This document shows positions 33,042 through 41,957 of a stretch of 64,000 nt of DNA, piece by piece. Numbering within the stretch: the first letter of the stretch is position 1; every line of letters begins with the position of its first letter. Source of the DNA: UBA3937 sp050951585 (GTDB lineage: Bacteria; Bacillota; Peptococcia; DRI-13; DTU073); contig JBMNJI010000007.1 of NCBI GenBank assembly GCA_050951585.1, forward strand, positions 339,322 to 403,321, read 5' to 3'. The notes under the pieces were generated by a model. That model did not search any database and was not told where the DNA came from. It was given only the letters and a program-made list of their open reading frames with translations. The translations under genes and the position numbers were made by a program.

Positions 33042-33779
33042 TCAACCCCCATTCTTCGCCGAAAGATGATTAATCAGATTTTGAAAAAGAGAAAATGAGA
33101 TTTGCTCTTTTGACCAATTACATTCCGGATGCCATTGCACGGCAATGATTCTTCCTGACTCACTGCCCCCGGAATCCTCCGAGACTGATTCCAGCGCTTC
33201 AATTAAACCATCGTTCGCCCAGGCAACAGCCCGCAAGCCTTTGCCCACGCGCCGCACCGCCTGATGATGGAAACTGTTCACCTTAAAGCTTTTTCTCTGC
33301 GCTAATTTAAACAGATAACTGTCTTGTTCAACCTGCACGTAATGGGTGGGGTACCATCTTGCCGCGTGCTGCTCATGCAATAGTGTGGTGACATTCTGCC
33401 GTTCGAGATCTTGATAAACGTCACCACCTGCCGCAATATTCAAAACCTGCATCCCCCGACAAACACCTAACGCCGGTTTATCACCCTGTAATACTAAACG
33501 AGCCAGGGCAAGTTCAAAAATATCGCGCCGCGCAGTTATTTCGCCCAACCCTTGCATAGGGTCCTCGCCATAATATGCAGGGTCCACATCACTTCCGCCC
33601 GAAAATATGAATCCATCTAACTGGTTATAATATACAGCAACTAAATCAAGAGAATCAACCCCCGGAAGTAAAATAGGGACGCCACCGGCTTCCTGCACCG
33701 CACGCACATATTCGTCATGCAGCTTATGCCAATTGTTTTTTTCATCCCAGCCACAAGTAATGCCGACCGTGTATGCCAT
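33042..33779 (-). CDS. Class I glutamine amidotransferase-like (PuuD family) hydrolase
   Basis: Gamma-glutamyl hydrolase of the peptidase C26 / PuuD group, 245 aa. It has the nucleophile elbow GVCRGMQVLN with Cys near residue 103 and the His-Glu pair in VQWHPEC near residues 224-230, so the triad is complete. Relatives cleave gamma-glutamyl amides such as gamma-glutamyl-GABA. It is paired with the asparaginase-like gene downstream, which suggests a small amide-catabolism operon. A link to the ammonia need of GuaA is speculation. Confidence 0.9.
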   Translation of the reverse strand: MAYTVGITCGWDEKNNWHKLHDEYVRAVQEAGGVPILLPGVDSLDLVAVYYNQLDGFIFSGGSDVDPAYYGEDPMQGLGEITARRDIFELALARLVLQGDKPALGVCRGMQVLNIAAGGDVYQDLERQNVTTLLHEQHAARWYPTHYVQVEQDSYLFKLAQRKSFKVNSFHHQAVRRVGKGLRAVAWANDGLIEALESVSEDSGGSESGRIIAVQWHPECNWSKEQISFSLFQNLINHLSAKNGG

Positions 33780-33941
33780 TTTTTCTCCAACTCACTTCTT
33801 ATTATTCTTTTCCTTATTTTATTACTGCCAGCCATTACTATGTGCAACCTAACCTTATTATACCACTATTCAAAAAATTTTTTCACTATTCCGCACATTA
33901 TCTTGCTTCCTCCCCTCCTTTTACTTAGATTGGCGAAAAAA

Positions 33942-33980
33942 GAATGCTGTTCCTCTTTTTACAGAAGGATAACAGCATTC
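33942..33980 (-). terminator. Terminator after the RHH-SPFH operon
   Basis: The minus strand pairs GAATGCTGTTATCC with GGAACAGCATTC (one bulge), followed by TTTTTTCG, 16 nt past the stop of the ribbon-helix-helix gene. Confidence 0.85.
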
Positions 33981-33995
33981 CCCGTACTAGTCTCT

Positions 33996-34199
33996 CTAAT
34001 CTATCTTGTCTCTCTGGTCACTTTGTTCTCTCTCATTTTTCTGGTCTTTCTTGGGTAATCTTCCGGCTTTACGCAAGTTTTCCCGTAGCAAATATTCAAT
34101 ATGCCCATTTACACTGCGGAATTCATCGGCAGCCCAACGTTCAACAGCGGCAAAGAGAAGCGGATCAATACGCAACGGAAAGTTCTTCTTTATCGACAT
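33996..34199 (-). CDS. Arc-like ribbon-helix-helix protein
   Basis: Basic 67-aa protein with an Arc/MetJ-type ribbon-helix-helix: strand KKNFPLRIDPLLFAAVERWA, then helix DEFRSVNGHIEYLLRENLRK, then a charged tail (KKDQKNEREQSDQRDKID). It should bind DNA as a dimer. It lies 30 nt after the SPFH gene on the same strand. Such small RHH proteins are often found next to SPFH genes, and its role there is not established; it is not clearly a toxin-antitoxin partner because no toxin is adjacent. Confidence 0.8.
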   Translation of the reverse strand: MSIKKNFPLRIDPLLFAAVERWAADEFRSVNGHIEYLLRENLRKAGRLPKKDQKNEREQSDQRDKID

Positions 34200-34229
34200 T
34201 ATTTTTTCTCTCTTTAACCTTAATAATAA

Positions 34230-35072
34230 TTAATACAAGGTACTGGTATTTATCACCGGCTGGGCTGCCCGGTCGGAGACAATTGCTACCAGTAAATTAT
34301 TGATAAGTGCTACTTTCCGCTCCTGATCCAACTCAACCGTACCATCATGCAATAACTGCTCAATCGCCATTTGGGCCATCCCGACAGCACCTTCAACAAT
34401 CTTCTGCCGCGCCGAAATAATCGCCGTCGCCTGCTGACGCTGCAACATGGCACTGGCAATCTCCGTCGCATAAGCTAAATGGGTTAAACGTGCCTCAATT
34501 ACGTTCACTCCGGCCACATCCAAACGGGCCTGCAATTCTGCAGCCAGCTCTGCGGCTACTTCCTCCGTATTTCCCCGCAATGAACTGCCATCTCCGGCAA
34601 AATCATCATACGGGTACTTTGTGGCCACATGCCGTAAAGCTGTTTCACTTTGTATTTCCACAAATTTTTCATAATCATCCACATCAAAGACAGCCTTCGC
34701 GGCATCGACTACTTTGATTACCAGGACGGCCGCTATTTCAATCGGGTTCCCTTCCACATCATTAACCTTTAATTTTTCACTGTTAAAATTACGCACTCTT
34801 AGCGAAACCTTTTTCCCAACCGCAAAAGGAACTGTAAACCAGAAACCGGCTTCCCGCACAGATCCGATATACCGGCCAAAAAAGGTTAATACCTCCGCCT
34901 GATTCGGTTGCACAATCCGCATGCCGGCGCAAAGTACCGAAAAGACCAGCATCTGCACAATCCCTAGGATTATCTGCATTTTAATGAAGCTATAGATTGT
35001 ACCGGCCAACAGCAACAGCATGAAGAAAAGCGCGACAAAACCATTGATCTTCCAAGCGTTTTTATCCATCAT
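34230..35072 (-). CDS. SPFH/Band 7 domain membrane protein
   Basis: Stomatin/prohibitin-like membrane scaffold, 280 aa. Two N-terminal hydrophobic segments (VALFFMLLLLAGTIYSFI and IILGIVQMLVFSVLCAG, about 13-50) are followed by the SPFH domain with QPNQAEVLTFFGRYIGSV, VLVIKVVDAAKAVFDVDDY and a coiled, alanine-rich end (IASAMLQRQQATAIISARQKIVE). It probably forms oligomers that organise membrane patches or chaperone membrane enzymes. It is co-transcribed with the RHH gene. Confidence 0.9.
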   Translation of the reverse strand: MMDKNAWKINGFVALFFMLLLLAGTIYSFIKMQIILGIVQMLVFSVLCAGMRIVQPNQAEVLTFFGRYIGSVREAGFWFTVPFAVGKKVSLRVRNFNSEKLKVNDVEGNPIEIAAVLVIKVVDAAKAVFDVDDYEKFVEIQSETALRHVATKYPYDDFAGDGSSLRGNTEEVAAELAAELQARLDVAGVNVIEARLTHLAYATEIASAMLQRQQATAIISARQKIVEGAVGMAQMAIEQLLHDGTVELDQERKVALINNLLVAIVSDRAAQPVINTSTLY

Positions 35073-35176
35073 ACCAACCCCTCCAATTATATATAATCCT
35101 GATATTTTTATGATATCATAATTATATCAGCGACGCAATGCCCCTGATATGCCATCCCTCCCGATAATAACAAAAA

Positions 35177-35203
35177 GCGCCGGGAGGTTTTCCCCCCCGG
35201 CGC
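35177..35203 (-). terminator. Terminator after the LamG-Big2-RCC1 gene
   Basis: GC-rich stem GCGCCGGG/CCCGGCGC with GCGCTTTTTG on the minus strand, 47 nt past the stop at 35250. Confidence 0.9.
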
Positions 35204-35249
35204 CCGAAACTACTTTGCCTATCATTTTCTGTTTATGTTTTTCTTTTTA

Positions 35250-37529
35250 CTATTTGCTGACTTTGACGGGAGAGACTCTTGTTGTGGTCGTGCCATCTCC
35301 CAATTGTCCCTTTTCATTCGCGCCCCAGGCATAAATGGTTCCATCTGCGCTGACGGCAAAGCTATGCCGTTCGCCGCAGGTGATGCCCACAATATTGGCT
35401 AATCCTTGCACCTGTACGGGTTTGGTCTTGCTGGTATAATTTCCGATGCCCAATTGACCGTAACCGTTATTTCCGGTGCTCCAGACCGTACCGTCATTTT
35501 TCAAAAAGAGCGTATGATATCTGCCGGTCGCTACCGACACAACCCCTTTTAATTCCGGCAGTTGAACCACATAGTATTTATGTGCTGATGTGCCGGATGT
35601 GCCGTCACCGATGGTGCCGTAACGATTTACGCCCCAGGCCCATAATGTTCCGTCCGCTTTCAGCGCATAGTTAGTGCAGGCTTCCGAAGAAATCCAGACG
35701 ATATCGCTAAGTCCTTGGATTTGGATGGGTTCCAGTCTGTTGATATTGGTTCCGTCAGCCATATGGCCAGCGCCATTATATCCCCAACCCCAAACAGTTC
35801 CGTCGGCTTTTAAGGCGATGCTGTGGCTTCTGCCTGCCTGGATCTGGACAACATTGGTCAAACCTTTGACCTTTACGGGAATATAGCTGTTTGTGGTGGT
35901 ACCAGTACCCAATTGACCATAACCGTTATATCCCCATGCCCAGACGGTACCGTCATTTTTAAGAGCAAGACTATGGTTGCAGCCGGCCGCCACAGCCTTT
36001 ACCCCGGTTAATCCTTTTACTTGGACCGGGTCTTTACGGTTGGTTTTTGTGCCATCACCCAATTGGCCGGTGGCGTTGTATCCCCAAGCCCATACCGTTC
36101 CATCACTCTTTAAGGCCAGCGTTGTATTTTCCAGCGAGGATAACGCAATAACTCCTGTTAAGATCTTCACTTGATTACTGCCGTTAATATAACTGGTGCC
36201 GAGGTTATCGCCCCAGAATGAAACGGTCCCGTTTGCATTTATCTTCGCGCTATGGGCCGCTCCACCAGCTAAACTAAACAGATTCTGCGGTGCTGCCGGT
36301 TGCGGATTTTCAGCTGGTTTTTGCTGAACATTGACCATACAGGAGGCAGTATAAGCACCATCTAACGTCGTGACCGTGATTTTCGCCGTACCTGCCGCTA
36401 CCGCACGGATATTGCCCGCACCGTCTACTGTGGCCACCGCCGGTTTACTGCTTGCCCAGCTTACCTCTTTGTTGGCGGCGTTACTGGGGCTTACCGCTGC
36501 AGTTAATTTCTCGCTCTGTCCCACTGTTAGAGCCAATTCGCCCTTGTTCAGACTTACTCCGGTTACCTTCACTACTACCGGCTCCGGTTTTTGTACTGTA
36601 ATTAAACAATTGGCTGTAAAACCACCATCTAACGTCGTGACCGTGATTTTCGCCGTACCTGCCGCTACCGCACGGATATTACCCGCACCGTCTACTGTGG
36701 CCACCGCCGGATTACTGCTTGCCCAGCTTACCTCTTTGTTGGCGGCGTCACCAGGGGTCACCGTTGCGGTTAATTTCCCGGTCTGTCCCACTGTTAAAGC
36801 CAAATTGCCTTGGTTCAGACTTACTCCGGTTACCTTCACTATTTCCGGCTCCGGTTGCACATACTCTGTTGTATACAGCTCATTAACTTCTTGGGCAGTC
36901 AAAGCCCGGCTATAGATATAAACATCATCAACCTTGCCTATGAAGTTATTATTACCGGCACTTACTCCGCCGCCGATCCGTAAAGGCTCGGCATTCATAT
37001 TGATTGTACCACTTGCCTTTGAATTATAGACCTGTTTTCCGTTAATATAGATTTTTATCCTTGTTCCATCATAGGTTCCAGCAACATGGGTCCAGGTCCC
37101 GCTCGGCACTGAATTAGCCGCGGTGTATCCGGTCATGGCATTAATACCCGTTTTAAAGGAAAAACCGATATTATTTTGTCCTCCCTGGATAATGCTGTAA
37201 TCAGTATTGGAGCCCAGGGATTTATATATTATTTTCTGATATTTTGTATTGCTAACAGGATTAATCCACGCAGCGATGGAAAAAGCTGAGCGCGGACTTA
37301 AACTAGCTTGATGGGGGATCTCCACATAATCATTCCCGTCAAAACTTAAGGCGCTTCCTCTTTTTCCTTCCACAAAAGTAGCCCCGTAAATTTTCCCGTC
37401 GTTTTTGCTTTCACTAATGTCTTTGGCGATTGTACCTGTTCCTTCGTTAAAAAGCCATTGACCGATTGGAGATTCTGCAGCCCCTAACGCAGCCCCGACG
37501 AAAAATGTGCATTGCAAAACTAACGTCAT
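35250..37529 (-). CDS. Secreted LamG-Big_2-RCC1 propeller protein (frameshifted signal peptide)
   Basis: Probable secreted protein, 759 aa in the main frame. Order: LamG-like concanavalin fold (about 20-225, ESPIGQWLFNEGTGTI), two Ig-like Big_2 domains (about 232-405) that are near-identical at DNA level, and seven RCC1 blades (about 415-757, each with ALKxDGTVWAWGYN-type cores and GQLGDGT), enough for a closed seven-bladed propeller. The hydrophobic MTLVLQCTFFVGAALGAAES looks like the core of a signal peptide whose basic start is in another frame: ATG 37581, preceded by AAGGAGG, reads MIKKKKKALNKVV. The ATG at 37529 has no ribosome site. Confidence 0.85.
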   Translation of the reverse strand: MTLVLQCTFFVGAALGAAESPIGQWLFNEGTGTIAKDISESKNDGKIYGATFVEGKRGSALSFDGNDYVEIPHQASLSPRSAFSIAAWINPVSNTKYQKIIYKSLGSNTDYSIIQGGQNNIGFSFKTGINAMTGYTAANSVPSGTWTHVAGTYDGTRIKIYINGKQVYNSKASGTINMNAEPLRIGGGVSAGNNNFIGKVDDVYIYSRALTAQEVNELYTTEYVQPEPEIVKVTGVSLNQGNLALTVGQTGKLTATVTPGDAANKEVSWASSNPAVATVDGAGNIRAVAAGTAKITVTTLDGGFTANCLITVQKPEPVVVKVTGVSLNKGELALTVGQSEKLTAAVSPSNAANKEVSWASSKPAVATVDGAGNIRAVAAGTAKITVTTLDGAYTASCMVNVQQKPAENPQPAAPQNLFSLAGGAAHSAKINANGTVSFWGDNLGTSYINGSNQVKILTGVIALSSLENTTLALKSDGTVWAWGYNATGQLGDGTKTNRKDPVQVKGLTGVKAVAAGCNHSLALKNDGTVWAWGYNGYGQLGTGTTTNSYIPVKVKGLTNVVQIQAGRSHSIALKADGTVWGWGYNGAGHMADGTNINRLEPIQIQGLSDIVWISSEACTNYALKADGTLWAWGVNRYGTIGDGTSGTSAHKYYVVQLPELKGVVSVATGRYHTLFLKNDGTVWSTGNNGYGQLGIGNYTSKTKPVQVQGLANIVGITCGERHSFAVSADGTIYAWGANEKGQLGDGTTTTRVSPVKVSK
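36361..36747 (-). repeat. Near-identical duplicated Big_2 domain DNA
   Basis: The blocks 36361-36480 and 36628-36747 differ at only two positions I can see and are offset by 267 bases (89 codons, one Big_2 domain). The flanks of each domain are more diverged. This indicates a recent duplication or gene conversion inside the coding sequence. Confidence 0.85.
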
Positions 37530-37581
37530 CAGATGCTGATAATACGACCTTGTTTAAAGCTTTTTTCTTCTTTTTGATCAT
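37530..37581 (-). other. Out-of-frame signal-peptide start of the LamG-RCC1 gene
   Basis: On the minus strand AAGGAGG stands about 10 nt before ATG 37581, which encodes MIKKKKKALN, a typical basic n-region, including AAAAAA and TTTAAA tracts. The main frame lies one base off (52 nt from that ATG to ATG 37529) and has a TAA between them. One inserted or deleted base in this interval would fuse them. Confidence 0.7.
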
Positions 37582-37786
37582 TCCCGCTAATCCTCCTTGA
37601 ATTTGTTTATCTAAACGGAAAATCCGGTTTAATAACTTCCATTAAGACTTAGGTAATCCCCTCGCTACCGTATGATGACCCGATTTCTCAATTCAATTAA
37701 TTATTCCGAAAATTTCCGTTTATGTCATATAGTAACCTGTCTAAATCATCCTTACAGGAAGTATGTCAATTCAGCATGAGAATTTA

Positions 37787-39058
37787 TCACGTTTCCAATA
37801 AACTAATTACGGTAGGTCTAAGTAAATCTCCCGTCTTCCCAATCCCAAACTCACCTTGATCATTTTTCCCCCAGCCCCAAACCGTACCGTTTTTATCAAC
37901 CGCAAAGCTTTGACATTCCCCGGCCGCAATAGAAGTGATATTTGTTAATCCTTCCACCTTCTTCGGTAACAGGAGATTTTCCCTGCTGCCATGACCTAAT
38001 TGACCATCTTCACCTTTCCCCCAGGTATGGACGAAGCCTTTATCATCTAAGGCAAGAGAATGCCAGCGTCCTACCGTAACAGCCGTAACATTTACCCCTT
38101 CCAAGGCCTTAATCTTTTGGGGCGTTACTCTATTTTTCGTGCTGTTATCCCCTACCTGACCAAATTTATTGAACCCCCAGGACGATACTTCTCCTTTATC
38201 ATTTAGCGCTAAAGAATGACAAGAGCCACAGGCAATCGCGACGATGTTTGAGAGATTTTTTACCAGACCGGGCTTTGCACTGTTTTTTGTATTACCATTC
38301 CCTAATTGCCCGGCATTGTTGATGCCCCAACTCCACACTCTCCCCTGCTCATCAAGAGCAAGGCTATGCCATCTGCCGGATTGAATTCCTTTGATTTTCG
38401 GCAGTCCTTTAACCTGAACAGGCTCGGTCGTATTTTCGAAAAGTCCATTTCCGATCTGTCCTGATGTACCTAAACCGGTTACCAAAACAGTACCGTCACT
38501 TTTTAAGATTAAACTGTGTCCTACCCCTGCCGCTACAGCGATGGCATCTTTGATATTCTTCATCTTTACAGGGATGTCCGTCTTTTCGAAAAGTTGTCCG
38601 ATCCCCAGTTCGCCATTACCGTTTCCTCCCCAGCCAAAAACCAGTCCATTAGCAGTTAAAAATAAAGCATGATTATGAATGGCCGCGACGCTTTTTACCC
38701 CCGCAATCCCGTCAATCTTTTCGCTTGTGCTAACATTAGTGCCTTTCTGATTATCTCCGGATACCCACGGGATACCGTCCTCAATCCTGATAGTAAACCC
38801 ATTGCCGGCGGCCAGCTTCTTATCCGGGTTTTGTACATTTAACGGGTCTTCCTTCTTCGCTCTTGAAACAAGTGATTTTAAATCATCAATAACTTTATTG
38901 GCATTGATTTCCCTAAATAAACATTCACCTGTAGTTTTTATTATACGGGCATAATCTGCTGCTTGCCCCGGGATGGAAAACCCGTAGGCCTTTTCTATGA
39001 AAAATGGACACTGCAAAAATAGCATGATTGCTAAGCTTGTTGTCAGGAGCTTCTTCAT
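37787..39058 (-). CDS. Secreted RCC1-repeat propeller protein
   Basis: 423-aa protein with a normal signal peptide (MKKLLTTSLAIMLFLQCPFF up to about residue 26), a helical spacer of some 80 residues, then seven RCC1 blades (about 100-420, e.g. HSLALDEQGRVWSWGINNAG and GQLGNGNTKNSAKP). The likely product is a seven-bladed beta-propeller outside the membrane, function unknown. The LQCxFF signal segment resembles that of the neighbouring LamG-RCC1 protein, so the two are paralogues. A third relative begins at the right edge of the window. Confidence 0.9.
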   Translation of the reverse strand: MKKLLTTSLAIMLFLQCPFFIEKAYGFSIPGQAADYARIIKTTGECLFREINANKVIDDLKSLVSRAKKEDPLNVQNPDKKLAAGNGFTIRIEDGIPWVSGDNQKGTNVSTSEKIDGIAGVKSVAAIHNHALFLTANGLVFGWGGNGNGELGIGQLFEKTDIPVKMKNIKDAIAVAAGVGHSLILKSDGTVLVTGLGTSGQIGNGLFENTTEPVQVKGLPKIKGIQSGRWHSLALDEQGRVWSWGINNAGQLGNGNTKNSAKPGLVKNLSNIVAIACGSCHSLALNDKGEVSSWGFNKFGQVGDNSTKNRVTPQKIKALEGVNVTAVTVGRWHSLALDDKGFVHTWGKGEDGQLGHGSRENLLLPKKVEGLTNITSIAAGECQSFAVDKNGTVWGWGKNDQGEFGIGKTGDLLRPTVISLLET

Positions 39059-39208
39059 AAAAAATCCCTCCCTGTTTTTTTACACTCTCTATTCTACACC
39101 ACTTTGGCTGATTAGGGAAGAGTTTTTTCTGACTATTTTATATTTTTTAGTTTATTAACTCTATTTAGTCGCTAAGCCGGCTTCTAGCTGATATGTATCA
39201 GGCACCCC

Positions 39209-39559
39209 TTATAGATCGATCAAAGCCAAACTGATTTGCAAGGCTTCATTCACCTTTTCCATTAACTCGTCATCTAAGGAGGAAATCTTGTGCTTCAACC
39301 GCTGCTTGTCGATGGTCCGGATTTGCTCTAACAGGACGACGGAGTTCTTCTCTAGACCGCATACTTCCCGATCGAGCTCAACATGGGTAGGAAGCTTGGC
39401 CTTTTCAAGCTGGCTGGTAATCGCCGCCACGATCGTTGTGGGACTGTATTGATTACCGATATCATTTTGAATAACCAAGACAGGGCGCGTTCCTCCTTGC
39501 TCGGATCCGACCACAGGATTTAGTTCGGCATAAAAAATATCGCCCCTTTTTACGCTCAT
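39209..39559 (-). CDS. ndoA: MazF/NdoA-type endoribonuclease toxin
   Basis: PemK/MazF-family mRNA interferase, 116 aa from the ATG at 39559 (MSVKRGDIFYAELNPVVGSEQGG), chosen because the ATG overlaps the antitoxin stop as ATGA and follows GTGGAG. Family blocks RGDIFYAELNP, GTRPVLVIQND and SVVLLEQIRTIDKQRL are intact. It is expected to cleave mRNA when freed from its antitoxin. Downstream of nnrD, in the chromosomal arrangement known from many Firmicutes. Confidence 0.95.
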   Translation of the reverse strand: MSVKRGDIFYAELNPVVGSEQGGTRPVLVIQNDIGNQYSPTTIVAAITSQLEKAKLPTHVELDREVCGLEKNSVVLLEQIRTIDKQRLKHKISSLDDELMEKVNEALQISLALIDL

Positions 39560-39834
39560 GAGCAACGCTCCACCAATTTCTTTTCAATTAGCGAGCTTGC
39601 CTCCTCTTCGCAATAATGGAATTCATCAGCCAACGCAAGATTGATCCTGGCCATTTCTAAATAACCGGCCCTCATTTGTTCTCTTAGACGCGTTTTTTTC
39701 TTTTCCTCCAGATAGAAACGCATAGCTTCCTTGATTAGTTCACTGCGGTTTTTCTTCTCCATATTTGTTAATCCGTCTACTTCTTTGAGCAGAGAAGCAG
39801 GCAAAGAAACCATGATGCGTTTACTGTCTGTCAC
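39556..39834 (-). CDS. ndoAI: MazE/NdoAI-type ribbon-helix-helix antitoxin
   Basis: Antitoxin of 92 aa. The N-terminal RHH domain (KRIMVSLPASLLKEVDGL and RSELIKEAMRFYLEEKKK) binds DNA and autoregulates; the C-terminal acidic part (about 60-92) wraps the toxin. It overlaps the toxin by 4 nt. About 165 nt separate it from the upstream nnrD, where an AT-rich stretch may hold its own promoter, though I see no clear one. Confidence 0.93.
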   Translation of the reverse strand: MTDSKRIMVSLPASLLKEVDGLTNMEKKNRSELIKEAMRFYLEEKKKTRLREQMRAGYLEMARINLALADEFHYCEEEASSLIEKKLVERCS

Positions 39835-40000
39835 GGATAATCACTCCCTTAAAAAAGTAAAAACACGTCCAACGATATCTTATGCATTTAAATTAAATTA
39901 TATTATTATACCTAAGTAAGGCGCGGATACGACGCCATATCCTATTATTATCACATAAACTCAGCCCAAATCAACTGGAAAACTTTACACCCTTTAGCTA

Positions 40001-41575
40001 TTAGCAACCGGCTTCCATCCGTTCAAGCTTGCTGCAGGCTAAAGGAATAAAATCGGCAATCTCTCCGGCCAATAATCCCCGCATCCCTTTGCTTTCCGCT
40101 AACATGTCCCCGGCGAGCCCGTGAAGGAAAACCCCTAATACTGCCGCTTGAGCCGGGTCAAGTCCTTGTGCCAGTAAACCTCCGATTACCCCGGCCAAAA
40201 CATCACCCGAACCCGCAGTCGCCAGAGCTGGAGAACCGGTGGAATTAATAAAAATCAAGCCTTCCGGGATGGCCGTCACGGTGACCGCTCCTTTCAGAAC
40301 CACAATCGCGTTAAAATTCGTCGCCGCCTGAAAAGCCGCCTCGACCCGATTTTCCTCCACTACCGCAACCTCAGTACCCAAAAGACGCGCCATCTCACCG
40401 GGATGAGGGGTCAAGATCAACGGAGCTTCAGCCGTTTTAAAAACCTCCACTTCCCCCGCCAGGACATTTAACCCGTCAGCATCAATAACCACCGGGACAT
40501 CGGTCAGCAAAACATTCTGCACAATATTTTTGATATTCTCACCGGTCCCCAGACCGGGACCAATCACAACCGCCTTTTTGCCCTTGAGATAGCTCTCAAT
40601 TTCGGTCCAGGCCTCAAAAGAAAGAGTGCGTTCTCTCGTTTCAGCAACTCCTCTCGTAATAACCTCCGGAAAAGAAAGATCAAACAAATCAGCCAGGGAT
40701 TCCGGTAAACAGGCGGTCACCATTCCTGCCCCCGAACGCAATACCCCTTTGCAAGCCAAAGAAGCGGCCCCGGTCATCCCCCTGGAGCCCGCAATCACTA
40801 AAACATGACCAAAGGTATTTTTGTGTCCTTCCAAATCTCTTTGAGGCAGAAACTCACGGGCTAAAACACTATCCACATAATATTCCTCGCGTTCCAAAAG
40901 GGCCAGCCCGTCCTGCGGTAAAGAGATATCCGCCACAATCATCCGCCCGACATACTTTTTCGCCGGGTAAAGGACCAGGCCTCGTTTCGGCCAGGCAAAA
41001 GTGACCGTATAATCGGCCCGCACACACAACTGTTCAACCCGGCCATTATCCGCATCCGCGCCCGAAGGCACGTCAATGGCCAGGGTCGGACAACCGCTTG
41101 CGTTAAGGGTCTCAATGGCCCGCAAAACATTGCCTTGCAGATTCCCGCGCAAACCGGTACCCAGGATCCCGTCAATTAACATATCACAATTATTCAGACA
41201 CAGCTTGAAAAGATAAAAACTATTATCATCATTAAGATAATGCCACTTCAGCCCTAATCTTTCAATGAAACTCCAATTTTCCCGCACCACACCACGAAAG
41301 CCCTCCGGCTTATTAAGCAGAAAGAGTTTGATGTCGGCGCCTTGCTGGTAAAGATGCCGGGCAGCAACCAGGGCGTCTCCGCCATTATTCCCCTTCCCGA
41401 CCAAAAACACATAATTACCACCGGCCTTTTTCTGACTTAACTCTTGTACTGCTTGAGCTACAGAACGTCCGGCATTTTCCATCAGCAACAGCGCCGGAAT
41501 GATTCGTTCCCCCTCCGCCCACGCATCAATTTTTTTCATTTCACTTCCGGTAATCAATCGCATTTTTGCAAACAC
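40001..41575 (-). CDS. nnrD: Bifunctional NAD(P)H-hydrate epimerase / dehydratase
   Basis: Repairs hydrated NAD(P)H, 524 aa. The N-terminal YjeF epimerase domain (about 1-220) shows GKGNNGGDALVAARHLY and DGILGTGLRG. The C-terminal ADP-dependent dehydratase (about 240-510) shows KNTFGHVLVIAGSRGMTGAA, VIDADGLNVLAG and TGSPALATAGSGDVLAG. It overlaps acpS by 22 nt. The fusion of both domains is the common bacterial form. It lies in the acpS-nnrD-mazEF order typical of Firmicutes. Confidence 0.95.
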   Translation of the reverse strand: MFAKMRLITGSEMKKIDAWAEGERIIPALLLMENAGRSVAQAVQELSQKKAGGNYVFLVGKGNNGGDALVAARHLYQQGADIKLFLLNKPEGFRGVVRENWSFIERLGLKWHYLNDDNSFYLFKLCLNNCDMLIDGILGTGLRGNLQGNVLRAIETLNASGCPTLAIDVPSGADADNGRVEQLCVRADYTVTFAWPKRGLVLYPAKKYVGRMIVADISLPQDGLALLEREEYYVDSVLAREFLPQRDLEGHKNTFGHVLVIAGSRGMTGAASLACKGVLRSGAGMVTACLPESLADLFDLSFPEVITRGVAETRERTLSFEAWTEIESYLKGKKAVVIGPGLGTGENIKNIVQNVLLTDVPVVIDADGLNVLAGEVEVFKTAEAPLILTPHPGEMARLLGTEVAVVEENRVEAAFQAATNFNAIVVLKGAVTVTAIPEGLIFINSTGSPALATAGSGDVLAGVIGGLLAQGLDPAQAAVLGVFLHGLAGDMLAESKGMRGLLAGEIADFIPLACSKLERMEAGC

Positions 41576-41937
41576 TCTCCAATAGCCACAGCCATAGCGT
41601 AATGCCGACTGTGCGTAATACTTACCTTTACTACGGAAATTTCCTTTTCCTGCAAGACTTTCAGTAACGCTTGCTGAAAGCTGACCTGGGGCTCCCCCAG
41701 TGAATCCGGCAAGACCTCCAGATCATGCCAGGAACAAGCGCGCAAGCCAATTCCTAAGCATTTCAAAATAGCCTCTTTAGCCGCAAAACGTCCCGCTAAG
41801 GCCTGGATGGGATTCCCTTTTTCCTGACAATATGCAATTTCCCGCGGGGTGAGTAACCGCTTCCAGAGGGCAGGATGACGACGCACCGCGAGACCCACCC
41901 GTTCAATCTCCACAAGATCCGTACCAAGATAAATCAT
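41554..41937 (-). CDS. acpS: Holo-[acyl-carrier-protein] synthase
   Basis: Transfers phosphopantetheine from CoA to the acyl carrier protein, 127 aa. The metal-binding GTDLVEIERV at 5-14 and FAAKEAILKCLGIG at about 51-64 are diagnostic, and the C-terminal VSITHSRHYAMAVAI is complete. It is 20 nt after glmM and overlaps nnrD. There is nothing unusual in the sequence. Confidence 0.95.
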   Translation of the reverse strand: MIYLGTDLVEIERVGLAVRRHPALWKRLLTPREIAYCQEKGNPIQALAGRFAAKEAILKCLGIGLRACSWHDLEVLPDSLGEPQVSFQQALLKVLQEKEISVVKVSITHSRHYAMAVAIGECLQKCD

Positions 41938-41957
41938 TAATTAATGTTCTTCCTCTC

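Noticed and set aside
36370..36915. 181-aa plus-strand ORF with internal repeats
   Set aside because: It is the antisense of the duplicated Big_2 domains; repeat and length are explained by the real gene.
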